From an uncultured Clostridia bacterium (GTDB lineage: Bacteria > Bacillota > Clostridia > TANB77 > CAG-508), in NCBI GenBank assembly GCA_948896235.1, contig CAQUUC010000003.1, forward strand, positions 1-64,000: DNA of 64,000 bases. The letters are read 5' to 3'. The position numbers and the translations under genes were made by a program. The notes beneath the pieces are model-generated. The model had not been told where the DNA came from and searched no databases. It worked only from the letters and a program-made list of their open reading frames with translations. Positions 45,554-54,862 of this stretch are shown here, one piece after another (position 1 is the stretch's first letter; every line of letters begins with the position of its first letter).

Positions 45554-45961
45554 CTACTCTCCATCTGGATTTGGGTTTTCTCCTGCCTTTGCTTCAGCTT
45601 CTTCTATTTTCTTAATAATTGTTTCTTTTTTCATGTTATGTGTTACATTAATTCCTAATTCTTTTGCTTTTTCTTTTAGTGCTTCCATTTCTTCATCTTC
45701 ATTATCATCTTTTTGGGTATCTCCAGAATTTTCTCTTTCATTATTGCTACCGACATTTGTGTCGCTACCATCTTTTTCATCTCCATCTGGATTTGGGTTT
45801 TCTGGAATTGTTGGTTCTTTTGGCTCTTCTATTTTTTCAATAACCTCAACATATCCTTTGTTTTTTTCTAGTTCTTTTTCATCAATAATAGCTTCATCAT
45901 TAATATAACACCATTTATTTGCAAGTTTTACACCTGGTCCTATTACTCTTACTTTATACAT
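45554..45961 (-). CDS. 135-aa protein with acidic repeats
   Basis: The N-terminal beta-like part (MYKVRVIGPGVKLANKWCYI) is followed by a Glu/Asp/Asn-Pro linker with NPNPDGDEKDGSD. A C-terminal SAP-like helix (ALKEKAKELGINVTHNMKKE) comes next, and NPNPDGE recurs. Common just downstream of capsid genes; role unknown. Confidence 0.6.
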   Translation of the reverse strand: MYKVRVIGPGVKLANKWCYINDEAIIDEKELEKNKGYVEVIEKIEEPKEPTIPENPNPDGDEKDGSDTNVGSNNERENSGDTQKDDNEDEEMEALKEKAKELGINVTHNMKKETIIKKIEEAEAKAGENPNPDGE

Positions 45962-46009
45962 TTTTTTACCTCCTAAATTAAATTTATTTAGGTAAGGGAC
46001 AAATTCCCC

Positions 46010-47029
46010 TTACCCAATATTTATTTCAGCTTGGAATATATCTTCAGCACAACTTAATACAGGTAATGCTGTAGCAACAGCTTTTTCCCATGTTGATACT
46101 GGATCTTTTCCTTCTTCATACATACAAGCGAAGATTTTTCCTACTGTTCTAACATCTATTGATGGATCTCTTTGTAACCTAATTTCTTCAGCAGTTGGAC
46201 CATAAACTGTTTCTCCTAATGTCTCACTTGGTAGCATAACAAATTTATTCTCTGGGAAATATCTATGTTTTGTATATGTACCATTTTTTTCTAGTTTTCT
46301 ATATTTTCTATCATAAGTATAGATTTTTGGTAATCCTAAACTTTCTAAATAAGTATTTAATTCTCCAACACTTGCTATTCTAGTGCTATCTTTGCCAAAT
46401 AATGCATTTACAACATTTTTATTTGATAAAATTTTAGCAAGAATAGTGTTTGAAGTAATTACTCTTCCTGGCATTTGATCTAATGTATTAGCCCATGCAA
46501 TCATATCATTAATAGGATTAGATGTTTCTGAGCTCCAATCAACATTTGCAACTTTATGTTCTGTTGGTACACCATAATCAATCTCTGCATCTAATTCATT
46601 TTCATCTAATTTTAAAATACCAGTTGATATAACGTCCATTCTCATTTTTTCTGTTCTAGCTTTTACAGATTCAATAAGATTGTCAAAATCGTTATATACA
46701 TTTTTCATTAAGTATTGTCTTTCTGCATCATTTCTTGGACTTTCTAATGCAATTATTTCTTTTTCCTTTAATTGCATTTTTCTTTTAATTAAAGCTAATT
46801 CAATAACTTTCTTCTCTGCTTCTCTTTGTCCAATTTCTGATTCTGTATCAAATCCATGAACAGAAGCAATTACTGGAGTTTTGCTTGCATTTGTTAATAC
46901 TTCAAATTCAAGACTTTGTTTTTTTACTTCTGGAAATAACTCCTCACCCATCATTGCTGGGAATTTTCTTTCTTTTAAATAATTCAAAATTTCTTTTTGG
47001 TTAAATAATTCTAAAACACTTTTAGGCAT
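46010..47029 (-). CDS. Major capsid protein (gpE family)
   Basis: 339 residues. MPKSVLELFNQKEILNYLKE, ALIKRKMQLKEKEIIALESP, KYRKLEKNGTYTKHRYFPEN and VGKIFACMYEEGKDPVSTWE match lambda-gpE-type capsid proteins. Follows decoration and scaffold genes. Confidence 0.88.
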   Translation of the reverse strand: MPKSVLELFNQKEILNYLKERKFPAMMGEELFPEVKKQSLEFEVLTNASKTPVIASVHGFDTESEIGQREAEKKVIELALIKRKMQLKEKEIIALESPRNDAERQYLMKNVYNDFDNLIESVKARTEKMRMDVISTGILKLDENELDAEIDYGVPTEHKVANVDWSSETSNPINDMIAWANTLDQMPGRVITSNTILAKILSNKNVVNALFGKDSTRIASVGELNTYLESLGLPKIYTYDRKYRKLEKNGTYTKHRYFPENKFVMLPSETLGETVYGPTAEEIRLQRDPSIDVRTVGKIFACMYEEGKDPVSTWEKAVATALPVLSCAEDIFQAEINIG

Positions 47030-47092
47030 AATTAATACACTCTCCTTATCTTATTTTTTAATTAAAAAAGATAGCTTTTGCTATCTAATCTT

Positions 47093-47398
47093 TTATCTAA
47101 ATTTAATTCCTGTCATTGCTGCTTTGTCTTCCGCAGAAACTTCAGCTGGTAATCTTGCTTCTAATACATATCCCTCTACCATAACTGCTGCAGGTTGAGG
47201 ACCATGTGTTACATCTACATCAGCAAATATTAATCCTACTGCTACTCCATTCTTTTTATACACAGTTCCTGCTTGAACTATTTTTCTACCTTTTTCATCT
47301 GCAGTAATTCCTGTATCATCCACTTGATAAGTGAAGTTTTGGAATTTAGCTGATGCTAAAAAATTCTTTTCTTGTACACTTTCTTTACTTACATACAT
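47093..47398 (-). CDS. Head decoration-like protein
   Basis: 101 residues. IVQAGTVYKKNGVAVGLIFA and DVDVTHGPQPAAVMVEGYVL resemble capsid decoration proteins. Located between scaffold and capsid. Confidence 0.7.
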   Translation of the reverse strand: MYVSKESVQEKNFLASAKFQNFTYQVDDTGITADEKGRKIVQAGTVYKKNGVAVGLIFADVDVTHGPQPAAVMVEGYVLEARLPAEVSAEDKAAMTGIKFR

Positions 47399-47416
47399 AA
47401 TTGTTACCTCCTAAAA

Positions 47417-48031
47417 TTAATTAAAAAATTGGCTTTTTGTTTCTTGGCTTTCACTTTTATTAGCCTCTTTAGCAAAATTAGTTGCCATACTAATTTCGCC
47501 ATCATCATCACCTTTGTTTCCATCTGGATCAACAGGCTCGTAACCATTTGGTTTTTTCTTTTCAAAGAAATGAGGTGCTTCCTTTTTATAACCTTCGATT
47601 AATTCTTTTAATCCAACTAATGATTTTTTATCATCAGAAATTTTAGTCTTATCCTTATCTTTGTTTATTAATGAAATTATTGCTTCTCTAGTTAACTTGT
47701 CTTTTAGCACCTTTGCTTCATCAAGACCTTTATTTAATAAATCATTATAAACATACTCTTCATTTTCTTTTTTTGCATTGTCCTCTATTTCTTTGATTTT
47801 TTTGTCATATTCATCTTTTGAAATACTATTCTTTTGTAAATCAGCAATTGCTTTTTCCTTATCTTCCTTTTCTTTTGTAATAACTTTTTTGTCATTCTCT
47901 AATTGTGATTTTTCAGATTGTAAGGTTGTAATCTGAGTATTAAGTGCAGCAACCTCTGCACCATTTTTAGCCATAACAGATTCTATTTGTTCATCTGTTA
48001 ATCCCATAGCTTTTAGTTCTTCTCTTTTCAT
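47417..48031 (-). CDS. Capsid scaffold protein
   Basis: 204 residues from MKREELKAMGLTDEQIESVM at 48031 (AAAGGAG); the frame opens at 48109 without a site. Long Lys/Glu coiled coil (about 30-95), then KDKLTREAIISLINKDKDK. Typical phage scaffold, removed before DNA filling. Confidence 0.8.
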   Translation of the reverse strand: MKREELKAMGLTDEQIESVMAKNGAEVAALNTQITTLQSEKSQLENDKKVITKEKEDKEKAIADLQKNSISKDEYDKKIKEIEDNAKKENEEYVYNDLLNKGLDEAKVLKDKLTREAIISLINKDKDKTKISDDKKSLVGLKELIEGYKKEAPHFFEKKKPNGYEPVDPDGNKGDDDGEISMATNFAKEANKSESQETKSQFFN

Positions 48032-48127
48032 GAGTTCTCCTTTCAATTCAGGCATTCGTGTTTTTATACGGAGCAACGCCTCCGACCTGGTGTTGTTGTC
48101 GAACAACATACAAAATCGTGATATATA

Positions 48128-48155
48128 AAAAATAAGTATGTAATGTTACATACCT
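48128..48155 (-). terminator. Terminator 2 after the MuF toxin/immunity pair
   Basis: GTATGTAA/TTACATAC stem followed by ATTTTTTAT on the minus strand. Confidence 0.6.
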
Positions 48156-48224
48156 ACTTTCATAACTTTTTTATATTGGCTGTTTAAGAAACCCATTTAA
48201 TCTACCACTATACTTGTAAACACC

Positions 48225-48251
48225 AAAAAAAGACATATAAAACTATATGTC
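48225..48251 (-). terminator. Terminator 1 after the MuF toxin/immunity pair
   Basis: GACATATA/TATATGTC stem followed by TTTTTTT on the minus strand. With the second hairpin it separates packaging and toxin genes from the capsid operon. Confidence 0.8.
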
Positions 48252-48300
48252 TCTAAAATAAAATCGCCTTAAATCGCATTCTCGCGCGCTGTTTTTTTGT

Positions 48301-48522
48301 CTATTTTTCGCTATTTTCTAGTATTTTTAGACTTTTAATTTCACTTTCAAATAGTGAATAATTTTTGTTATCTTTTTCATTTAATATTCCAATTTCTTCT
48401 ACTTCTGGATCATTATCTTCGGCTGGAACATAACCTGTTACTTTTCCTATATATTCATTTTCTGTATATGTTTTTATTTGTACTTTTTTGTCTAATAAAT
48501 CTTCTAAATTTTTACCTTTCAT
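48301..48522 (-). CDS. Probable immunity protein for the MuF toxin
   Basis: 73 residues from the ATG at 48522, directly after the toxin stop (TAATATG) with GAAAGGTG upstream. Acidic (EDNDPEVEEIGI), no membrane segment, no known family recognised. Immediate placement after a toxin-50 domain and before terminators argues for an antidote; inferred. Confidence 0.55.
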   Translation of the reverse strand: MKGKNLEDLLDKKVQIKTYTENEYIGKVTGYVPAEDNDPEVEEIGILNEKDNKNYSLFESEIKSLKILENSEK

Positions 48523-48523
48523 A

Positions 48524-50095
48524 TTACTTTTCACCTTTCCTATATGGAACTATATGTGTTCCTGTTTTACTATAATGTATTTTAAAACTGTTTGTTTCTA
48601 TTTCTTTATTTTTGTTTTTTACTACCCCTATTTTTTCATTTACTGTTATTATTTCTTTTTTATTCCATTTACCACTATCACTAAATTCTAGTGTACCTTT
48701 TCCAGCATATTGATTAATTAAATCTTGTGCTTTTTCTTTTGAAATAGTTAAATAACTTCTTCCTTCAGTATAATTATTACTGCCTATTATATGTTTATCT
48801 TGCTTTCCTGGATTTATAAGTTTATTTACATTGCCAATATATGTTTTTGCTCTTTCTTCTGTTGTAATTCCTAATGCATCAGAATATTGTGCTTTTAAGT
48901 TTTTCCATTTGTCTATATTATTATACTTCATTTCTTGGAATTTAGCAAATGTATTAGGTATTTCATCACCTAATGTTTCTTTATATCTATTATATTGTGC
49001 ATAATCAGAAGATTTATTTTTATTCATCTTTATATCGATTTCAAATGCTTTTTTAGTTGCTGGATCTGAGTAAACATATTTTTCTAACCAGTCATTATAT
49101 GTAATATTGCTTGGTATATAATATGTTTTTCCATTTGTATTTCTTGCAGCTCTTTCTCCAAACTCAAATTCATCTTTAAAATATGGTGCTGTTGTTGTTC
49201 TACATCTAATATGGTAAGGTGGTGCAGTAACACCTATCTTATAGTCTTTCATGTCATATATAGTTCCATCTATTTCTCTACATTCTTCAGATGTTTTTGA
49301 GTCTAATGTTGCTATATTTATATATTTTTGTACCCATAATTCTTCAAAACATTTTTTTCTGGAGTCACTTGCAAAAAATGCTGATTCCGTCATTACAAGT
49401 CTGCCAGCTTTTCCTTTTGCAACATTAAAATCTTTTGAAATTTTTTCTATTACTTCATCAGCATCGCCTCGTAACGATTTTTCTAAATCTTTCTGCAAAG
49501 TATCTAATAATGCTTTTTTGTTTTTCCATATTCTATCTGAGAAGGTCTGCTCGTCACTTGTCCATGGCCTAGATATAATTTTTTGAATAACATCAACATT
49601 TAATGCTGCAAACTTAAATGCAACATTAGAACCTTTTTGTAATTCATATGCTGTTTTATAATAAGTATCTTTATATGATTCAATGATAAAATCATTTGTA
49701 GTTTGTTGTTCATTATAGTATAATTTTTCAATTTGTTGTTGAATTTGTATTTCTAATGCTTCTAATCTTGATATATGAACTTTTGCACTTGCATTCTCTA
49801 ATTCTTTTTTCCAAACTAGATCTATGCCATTTTCTTTACCATATTTTATATATTCATCTATATCCCATTTCAGTTCTTTAAGTTCTTGAGTATTTAGCCA
49901 CTTTTTAGCTTCTTTCATGCTGATTTGATTATTTACTGCAAATCTTACTAACCAGTTGTTTATCTCCTTTTTTACAGAACTCAATGTTTTTTCGTATGCT
50001 TCCTGTAATTCTGTAACATATTTTGCATCATTTAATAATTGTGCTTTTTCAAGTTCTTCAAATCGTTTTATCCAATATTCTGCATTACTACTCAT
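48524..50095 (-). CDS. MuF minor head protein fused to polymorphic toxin type 50 domain
   Basis: 523 residues. The N-terminal SPP1-gp7/Mu-F head morphogenesis domain (residues about 1-320) has TESAFFASDSRKKCFEELWV and APPYHIRCRTTTAPYF. The C-terminal domain (from about 440) has GKQDKHIIGSNNYTEGRSYL, YAGKGTLEF and FKIHYSKTGTHIVPYRKGEK, the Ntox50 pattern with candidate catalytic His/Lys. Probably packaged in the head and injected or used against competitors. Confidence 0.82.
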   Translation of the reverse strand: MSSNAEYWIKRFEELEKAQLLNDAKYVTELQEAYEKTLSSVKKEINNWLVRFAVNNQISMKEAKKWLNTQELKELKWDIDEYIKYGKENGIDLVWKKELENASAKVHISRLEALEIQIQQQIEKLYYNEQQTTNDFIIESYKDTYYKTAYELQKGSNVAFKFAALNVDVIQKIISRPWTSDEQTFSDRIWKNKKALLDTLQKDLEKSLRGDADEVIEKISKDFNVAKGKAGRLVMTESAFFASDSRKKCFEELWVQKYINIATLDSKTSEECREIDGTIYDMKDYKIGVTAPPYHIRCRTTTAPYFKDEFEFGERAARNTNGKTYYIPSNITYNDWLEKYVYSDPATKKAFEIDIKMNKNKSSDYAQYNRYKETLGDEIPNTFAKFQEMKYNNIDKWKNLKAQYSDALGITTEERAKTYIGNVNKLINPGKQDKHIIGSNNYTEGRSYLTISKEKAQDLINQYAGKGTLEFSDSGKWNKKEIITVNEKIGVVKNKNKEIETNSFKIHYSKTGTHIVPYRKGEK

Positions 50096-51639
50096 TACTT
50101 ATCACCAACTTTTGCACCATCTTTATTAACCACTTTATTGTTATTTAATTCTTTTATCATTTTATCATATTCATTATCTTGCCTTTTGGCCTCTTCTTCT
50201 CGCTGTGTTTCTAATTTTTCTTTTTCATCTTCTACGTCATTAACATATGGGTGTCTTGCAAGTATAGTGTCTAAACTTAATATTTCCATACTATTTACAC
50301 AATTTTCTATCAACTCTTTTTCATTTACTGTCATTGTTTTATTAAATACAAATTCTACTTCTTTGTCTGTGTAATCTTTTCCTGTTGTCATTTCTACCCA
50401 ATTATCATAGAAAAACATAAAATATTCTAAACTACTTTTAAATTCAGTTTCAATGTTGCTACAATCTAAATCTAAATCAGCATATAATTGTTTTAGCGCT
50501 ACTCCAGACTCTTGTGTTCCAAATTTTTCACTTTGTGTATCTACCCCAGAGCCACCTTCATAAATGTCCTTTCTCAATTGCTCTATAAAACTTTTAAATG
50601 CCTCAATATTTAGTTCTATATTCTTTCTATCATACTCTCCATCATCATCTAAAAATACTGTATTAAATGTGGCAAGATTTTTTTGAAAAGTACCAGCTTC
50701 AGATTGATAATTTTTTACAACATTTACTCCATCTGGTGCTTCGTAAATAGAATCGCCAGTTCTTGAACATAATTCATCATAACAATCAATTAATGATTTT
50801 AATAAATGAATTAGTGGCATTTCATCACAGTTATATTTAAAATATACAAAAGGTATCTTTTTCCATCTATGAAGTGTATCTCCAATTTTAAAATGCGCTA
50901 AAACACTTATTCCGTGTACATCTTTGTTTATTACTAAATCTTGTCTTTTTTCTACTTCTTCTACATCTTCTATTAATGAAGATCCATCATAAATAAAATA
51001 TCTTACACCATCTAAGTCCCAATATTCAACTTTTGTTTTCATTTCTCTATCTGTTTCACTTGTATAAACTTCTACATCATAGGTCATTATTACTGCATCT
51101 AATATTTCGTGTTCCTCATCTTGCCATAATGGGATTATTCTTGTTGCATATCTTAATCTTGCCTTTAAATCTCCCTCTTCATCTATATATATTTGCCACC
51201 AACTTATACCTCTTTTAACAGCTTCTATTAATGTGTATTTAAGTCTTTTGTGCATTTTATTATTAAATAAACCTTTTAATATTTCCTTATAATCTTCATC
51301 TTCTTTTTCATCTTTTGCTATTACTTGTTTTATAGTTGGTTTTTTTCTTAATAAATAACCTGCCTTTTGATTTATCATTTTATATAAAATCGGATGTTTC
51401 AATTTGTAGTTTTTAGCGTGTGGTGCAACTTCTTCAATTCCTTCTTTATTTATATATGTCCTTTGCTTTTGTTCTATGTCTCCCTGGTTCTTGAAGTATT
51501 TACTTCCCTCAAGCATTTCTTTATATGAATCAGATTGCTTAAAATCATTTATTTGTAAATCTATAAATTTTGATAATTCCATACCATTTTTGGCACCTTC
51601 AGCAATTATCATTTTTATTTTATCCATTTCTGTTATCAT
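50095..51639 (-). CDS. Portal protein (SPP1 gp6-like)
   Basis: 514 residues from MITEMDKIKMIIAEGAKNGM at 51639 (AAGGAGAG); the frame extends to 51663. NYKLKHPILYKMINQKAGYL, KRGISWWQIYIDEEGDLKAR and HRWKKIPFVYFKYNCDEMPL are portal signatures. Dodecameric DNA gate; overlaps MuF by one base. Confidence 0.9.
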   Translation of the reverse strand: MITEMDKIKMIIAEGAKNGMELSKFIDLQINDFKQSDSYKEMLEGSKYFKNQGDIEQKQRTYINKEGIEEVAPHAKNYKLKHPILYKMINQKAGYLLRKKPTIKQVIAKDEKEDEDYKEILKGLFNNKMHKRLKYTLIEAVKRGISWWQIYIDEEGDLKARLRYATRIIPLWQDEEHEILDAVIMTYDVEVYTSETDREMKTKVEYWDLDGVRYFIYDGSSLIEDVEEVEKRQDLVINKDVHGISVLAHFKIGDTLHRWKKIPFVYFKYNCDEMPLIHLLKSLIDCYDELCSRTGDSIYEAPDGVNVVKNYQSEAGTFQKNLATFNTVFLDDDGEYDRKNIELNIEAFKSFIEQLRKDIYEGGSGVDTQSEKFGTQESGVALKQLYADLDLDCSNIETEFKSSLEYFMFFYDNWVEMTTGKDYTDKEVEFVFNKTMTVNEKELIENCVNSMEILSLDTILARHPYVNDVEDEKEKLETQREEEAKRQDNEYDKMIKELNNNKVVNKDGAKVGDK

Positions 51640-51652
51640 TTTTATTCTCTCC

Positions 51653-53073
51653 TTACTCTCCAAAGTATGCTCCCCTCTTCTTGTTAGGGAATAGTGTTTG
51701 TAATAAGTATCTTAATGCATCTAATGCATGGTCATTTTGTTTAACAGGCTTGTCCTCACCTTTTTCTTGTGCTTTTTCATCCCAAATGTACGAATTAAAT
51801 TCTCTAATTATATTTTTACATCTTTCTTCTACAATGTGAATTCTTTCTTCGTCTAACCAATTTAATACTAAGTTAATTCCATCTATTACACTATTGTCTG
51901 CTTCTTTTACTGCAATTTTATTTTGCTTAAATAGATTAATTAGTGAAGTAGCTGATGGGTCTATGATTACCTTTCTAACATCTATATCTTTAATTAATTT
52001 TTTATAATCTTTAAGAAACATATCGTCAGTTTTTGTGATTTTTTCTTCCTGACCATTCTTATTCTTTTTTGTTCCTTTATTGTAGTATTCATCTAGTATC
52101 CATACATGAGGTTTTTCATTTATGTATTTAATTCCACATAATAAAAACACCTGTGGATTTGTAATTCCATAATCAGATGTTACATAAAAACAATCAAATT
52201 TTTTTGGAATATCTACTTTTTTTACGCAATGCTTTAATCTGTCAAAATTAGGATATATAATACCTTCAGCAAGTACCCATAAACCTAATATAAACCTTTG
52301 GTAGAAAACTCCTATAAACATTTTTTTATATCTATCTTTTACTTCTTCAGATAAACTTAAGTTATCATCCATTGTAAAATGTAAATATATAATTCCTTTT
52401 TCTTTTGCCTTGTCTATCCAGTTTACTTTGAACCAGTGATTTGGTCCTTCTGGATTGCAGTTAAACCAGTATTTACTTCCTTTTACAGAACATCTTGCTA
52501 ATGCTTGGTTTACAAATGATTCTGGCATCAACGCAACTTCATCTAAAAATACACCTGCAGCAGTGATTCCGTTGTACTAGATCCTGGCTTCGCTCATCTT
52601 TACCACCAAAGATATAAAAATAGTTTATTATTTCTCCGTTTTGATATTTCTACTAAATTGTCGGATCTTCTATCTTTTATATGATAACCTTGAACTCTTA
52701 ACATTAATTTAAGCCAAAAAAGAACATTTCTACGAAATGCTCCTACTGTCTTACCAGCCATTATAAAGTTTTGACCATTAAATTTTGTCATTGCCCATAA
52801 TACAAATGACAATGACATTGATAATGTTTTTCCTGCTCTAATACTACCATCAGCAATTATTCCGTTTTTATCTTTTGTTGGACTTTTGTCATTCCACCAG
52901 GTTAATACTTTCTTTTGCTTTTTGCTAAACTTTTTAAACTTGAATACAGTACCATTTCTTATTTTTTTTCTTAAAGTTATTGCATTTTGCATAACTTGTT
53001 TTTTTAGATTAGAAATTCTTTCATCAAGAGTTAAGTTACTCTTGTTTTGGTTCTTGCTCTTCATCATAATCAT
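51653..53073 (-). CDS. Terminase large subunit, needs two +1 shifts at CGG
   Basis: About 472 residues after two shifts, as expected. The ATPase has Walker A DGSIRAGKTLSM. Frame 0 ends after CGG 52636-52638. Skipping the C gives ISKGEIINYFYIFGGKDERS. At 52569-52571 a second CGG again breaks it, and skipping that C gives LVQGITAAGVFLDEVALMPE, which contains Walker B. The C-terminal nuclease part has TSDYGITNPQ and NDHALDALRYLL. Packages DNA. Both shifts are needed to make the motor. Overlaps TerS. Confidence 0.88.
52569..52571 (-). other. CGG +1 recoding site 2 in terminase
   Basis: CGG between CAA and AAT, in the frame reached after site 1 (22 codons on). Skipping the C gives CAA GGA ATC ACT GCT GCA GGT, leading into Walker B. 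Confidence 0.72.
52636..52638 (-). other. CGG +1 recoding site 1 in terminase
   Basis: CGG between AAA and AGA. Skipping the C gives AAA GGA GAA ATA ATA; frame 0 would stop 11 codons later. Confidence 0.72.
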
Positions 53074-53794
53074 CCCACGTGCTTTCTACACTATCATCAA
53101 GTGCTTTTATGAAACTATCATCCTTCATATTTTCTGGATCATTGGTTCCCTCTTTTGCAATTTCTCTTTCTAATCTAATTAATTCTAATTCAAGTTTTCT
53201 ATCATCATTTTCTATTTTATGGTAGCTATCTAGATATCTTCTTTTTGCTTCTTGGACTCTAGTAAGAGCCTCTTCAAATCTTTGTATAATGTTCGCGGTA
53301 CTTTCTGCTTCAGTAGTTGTTAGTGTTCCATTATTTCTATAAGAAACATTATTGGATGAACTTTTTGACATTCGTACAATACTCATTTCTTTGCCACTTT
53401 GTAGGTCTTGTATTTTCTTTAATATTCGTCTTTCTCTAATTGATAATATTTTTATTTCAGACATTATTTGATATTTTTTATCATATAATTCTTTTTGTTG
53501 CATAATTGCTTTTTCTTCATCTGTTAGTAGGTCGTCATATATAGTTTCATATTCTCCAGTTTTTAATGCCCTCGTGTTTCTTTCTTCTGCTCCTGGACCA
53601 CCTTTGTTTCCTTTTGCATTTTGATTTCCTTTTTTTACTTTACTTAAATTACTTTCCCTTTTCCATTGTAATTTTCTTGCTAAGTAAATGACTTCATTGT
53701 AAGTGACACCATGTTTTTCAGCAATTTGTTTGTAGGTTTTTCCTGCCTTATAGTCTCTTTTTATCTTGGAAATTTTGTTACTATCTTCTATCAC
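53036..53794 (-). CDS. Terminase small subunit
   Basis: 252 residues. N-terminal helix-turn-helix (KAGKTYKQIAEKHGVTYNEV) binds pac/cos DNA. A Gly/Lys linker (GNQNAKGNKGGPGAEER) and a long coiled coil follow. Overlaps TerL by 38 bp. Confidence 0.85.
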   Translation of the reverse strand: MIEDSNKISKIKRDYKAGKTYKQIAEKHGVTYNEVIYLARKLQWKRESNLSKVKKGNQNAKGNKGGPGAEERNTRALKTGEYETIYDDLLTDEEKAIMQQKELYDKKYQIMSEIKILSIRERRILKKIQDLQSGKEMSIVRMSKSSSNNVSYRNNGTLTTTEAESTANIIQRFEEALTRVQEAKRRYLDSYHKIENDDRKLELELIRLEREIAKEGTNDPENMKDDSFIKALDDSVESTWDDYDEEQEPKQE

Positions 53795-53813
53795 ATCATA
53801 TCACCCACCTACC

Positions 53814-54851
53814 TTACTTTAACAATTTATCTAGTAACTGTATTTTTACTTGTTCCGCTATTTTTTTCATCATAATTGGTGGTACACTCATACCACAAAT
53901 ATATTGCACATTAGATCCTAAAAAGTCATAATCTTGTGGAAATGTTTGAATAATTTTAATGTCTCTTTCTGTTGCATATCCTGGAACATCAAATCTAACA
54001 GGTAAGCTTCCTCCTGCTGCAATTGTATTTGGAACTCTATCATCTTTTAAATATTGTGTATTAAAGCTACTTATTTTTCCATTCTCTGTTCTTTTTACTG
54101 TATCTCCTAGATTAGAATCATTCTTTATTCTTTTTTTCCATCTATTGTATATCATTGTGTCTTTTCCAAAAGGTTTGTATTCACTATCTTTAATTTCGCC
54201 ATATTTTATAGGTTTCTCATTAAAATTTAATATCAGCTTTTGGAATTGAATATCTTTTCTAGTAGCAATAAAAAACACTCTTTCTCGTTTTTGTGGAACT
54301 CCCATTGTTGCAGCATTTAATAAAAATAATTGTACCTTATATCCAATATCCTCAAATTTTTTTATTATTAAATTAACATATCCTTTGGCGTTTCCCATTA
54401 TAAGCCCTTTTACATTCTCTGCCACTATAACTTTTGGTTTTAATATTGCAGCTAAATCTATAAATTCAAAAAACAAGTCATCTAATATTTGACTTGCTTG
54501 GCCTTCTCTAAACTTTTTACTTTTTCCCCAATTTTCTTCCCTTTGACCTGCCATTGAAAATGTACTGCAAGGAGGACTACCATCTAATACATCTAATCTA
54601 TATAGTTCATCTGGAAAATCTTTTAGTTTATTCATTTCTTGTATTCCCATACAATAGTTATACTTTGGATTATGATTTTTTATATATATTTCATTTATTC
54701 TCTTGTCAATTTCACAATTCCCTATAACATCAAATCCAGCTAATTTATATCCCATGCTTGATCCTCCACCACAAGAAAAACAAGAAAAAACCTTATAATT
54801 ATTTTTTTTAACTTTTTTCAAATCACTTAAATACCACTCATATTCTGCCAT
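53814..54851 (-). CDS. C5-cytosine DNA methyltransferase
   Basis: 345 residues. SAM motif FSCFSCGGGSSMGYKLAGFD, catalytic Cys in DGSPPCSTFSMAG, ENV motif VIVAENVKGL, QxRxR region PQKRERVFFIA, and a target-recognition region then IQTFPQDYDF. Orphan phage methylase, no endonuclease nearby; probably protects phage DNA. Beside a ParB-like gene. Confidence 0.9.
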   Translation of the reverse strand: MAEYEWYLSDLKKVKKNNYKVFSCFSCGGGSSMGYKLAGFDVIGNCEIDKRINEIYIKNHNPKYNYCMGIQEMNKLKDFPDELYRLDVLDGSPPCSTFSMAGQREENWGKSKKFREGQASQILDDLFFEFIDLAAILKPKVIVAENVKGLIMGNAKGYVNLIIKKFEDIGYKVQLFLLNAATMGVPQKRERVFFIATRKDIQFQKLILNFNEKPIKYGEIKDSEYKPFGKDTMIYNRWKKRIKNDSNLGDTVKRTENGKISSFNTQYLKDDRVPNTIAAGGSLPVRFDVPGYATERDIKIIQTFPQDYDFLGSNVQYICGMSVPPIMMKKIAEQVKIQLLDKLLK

Positions 54852-54862
54852 TTTTTCTCACC

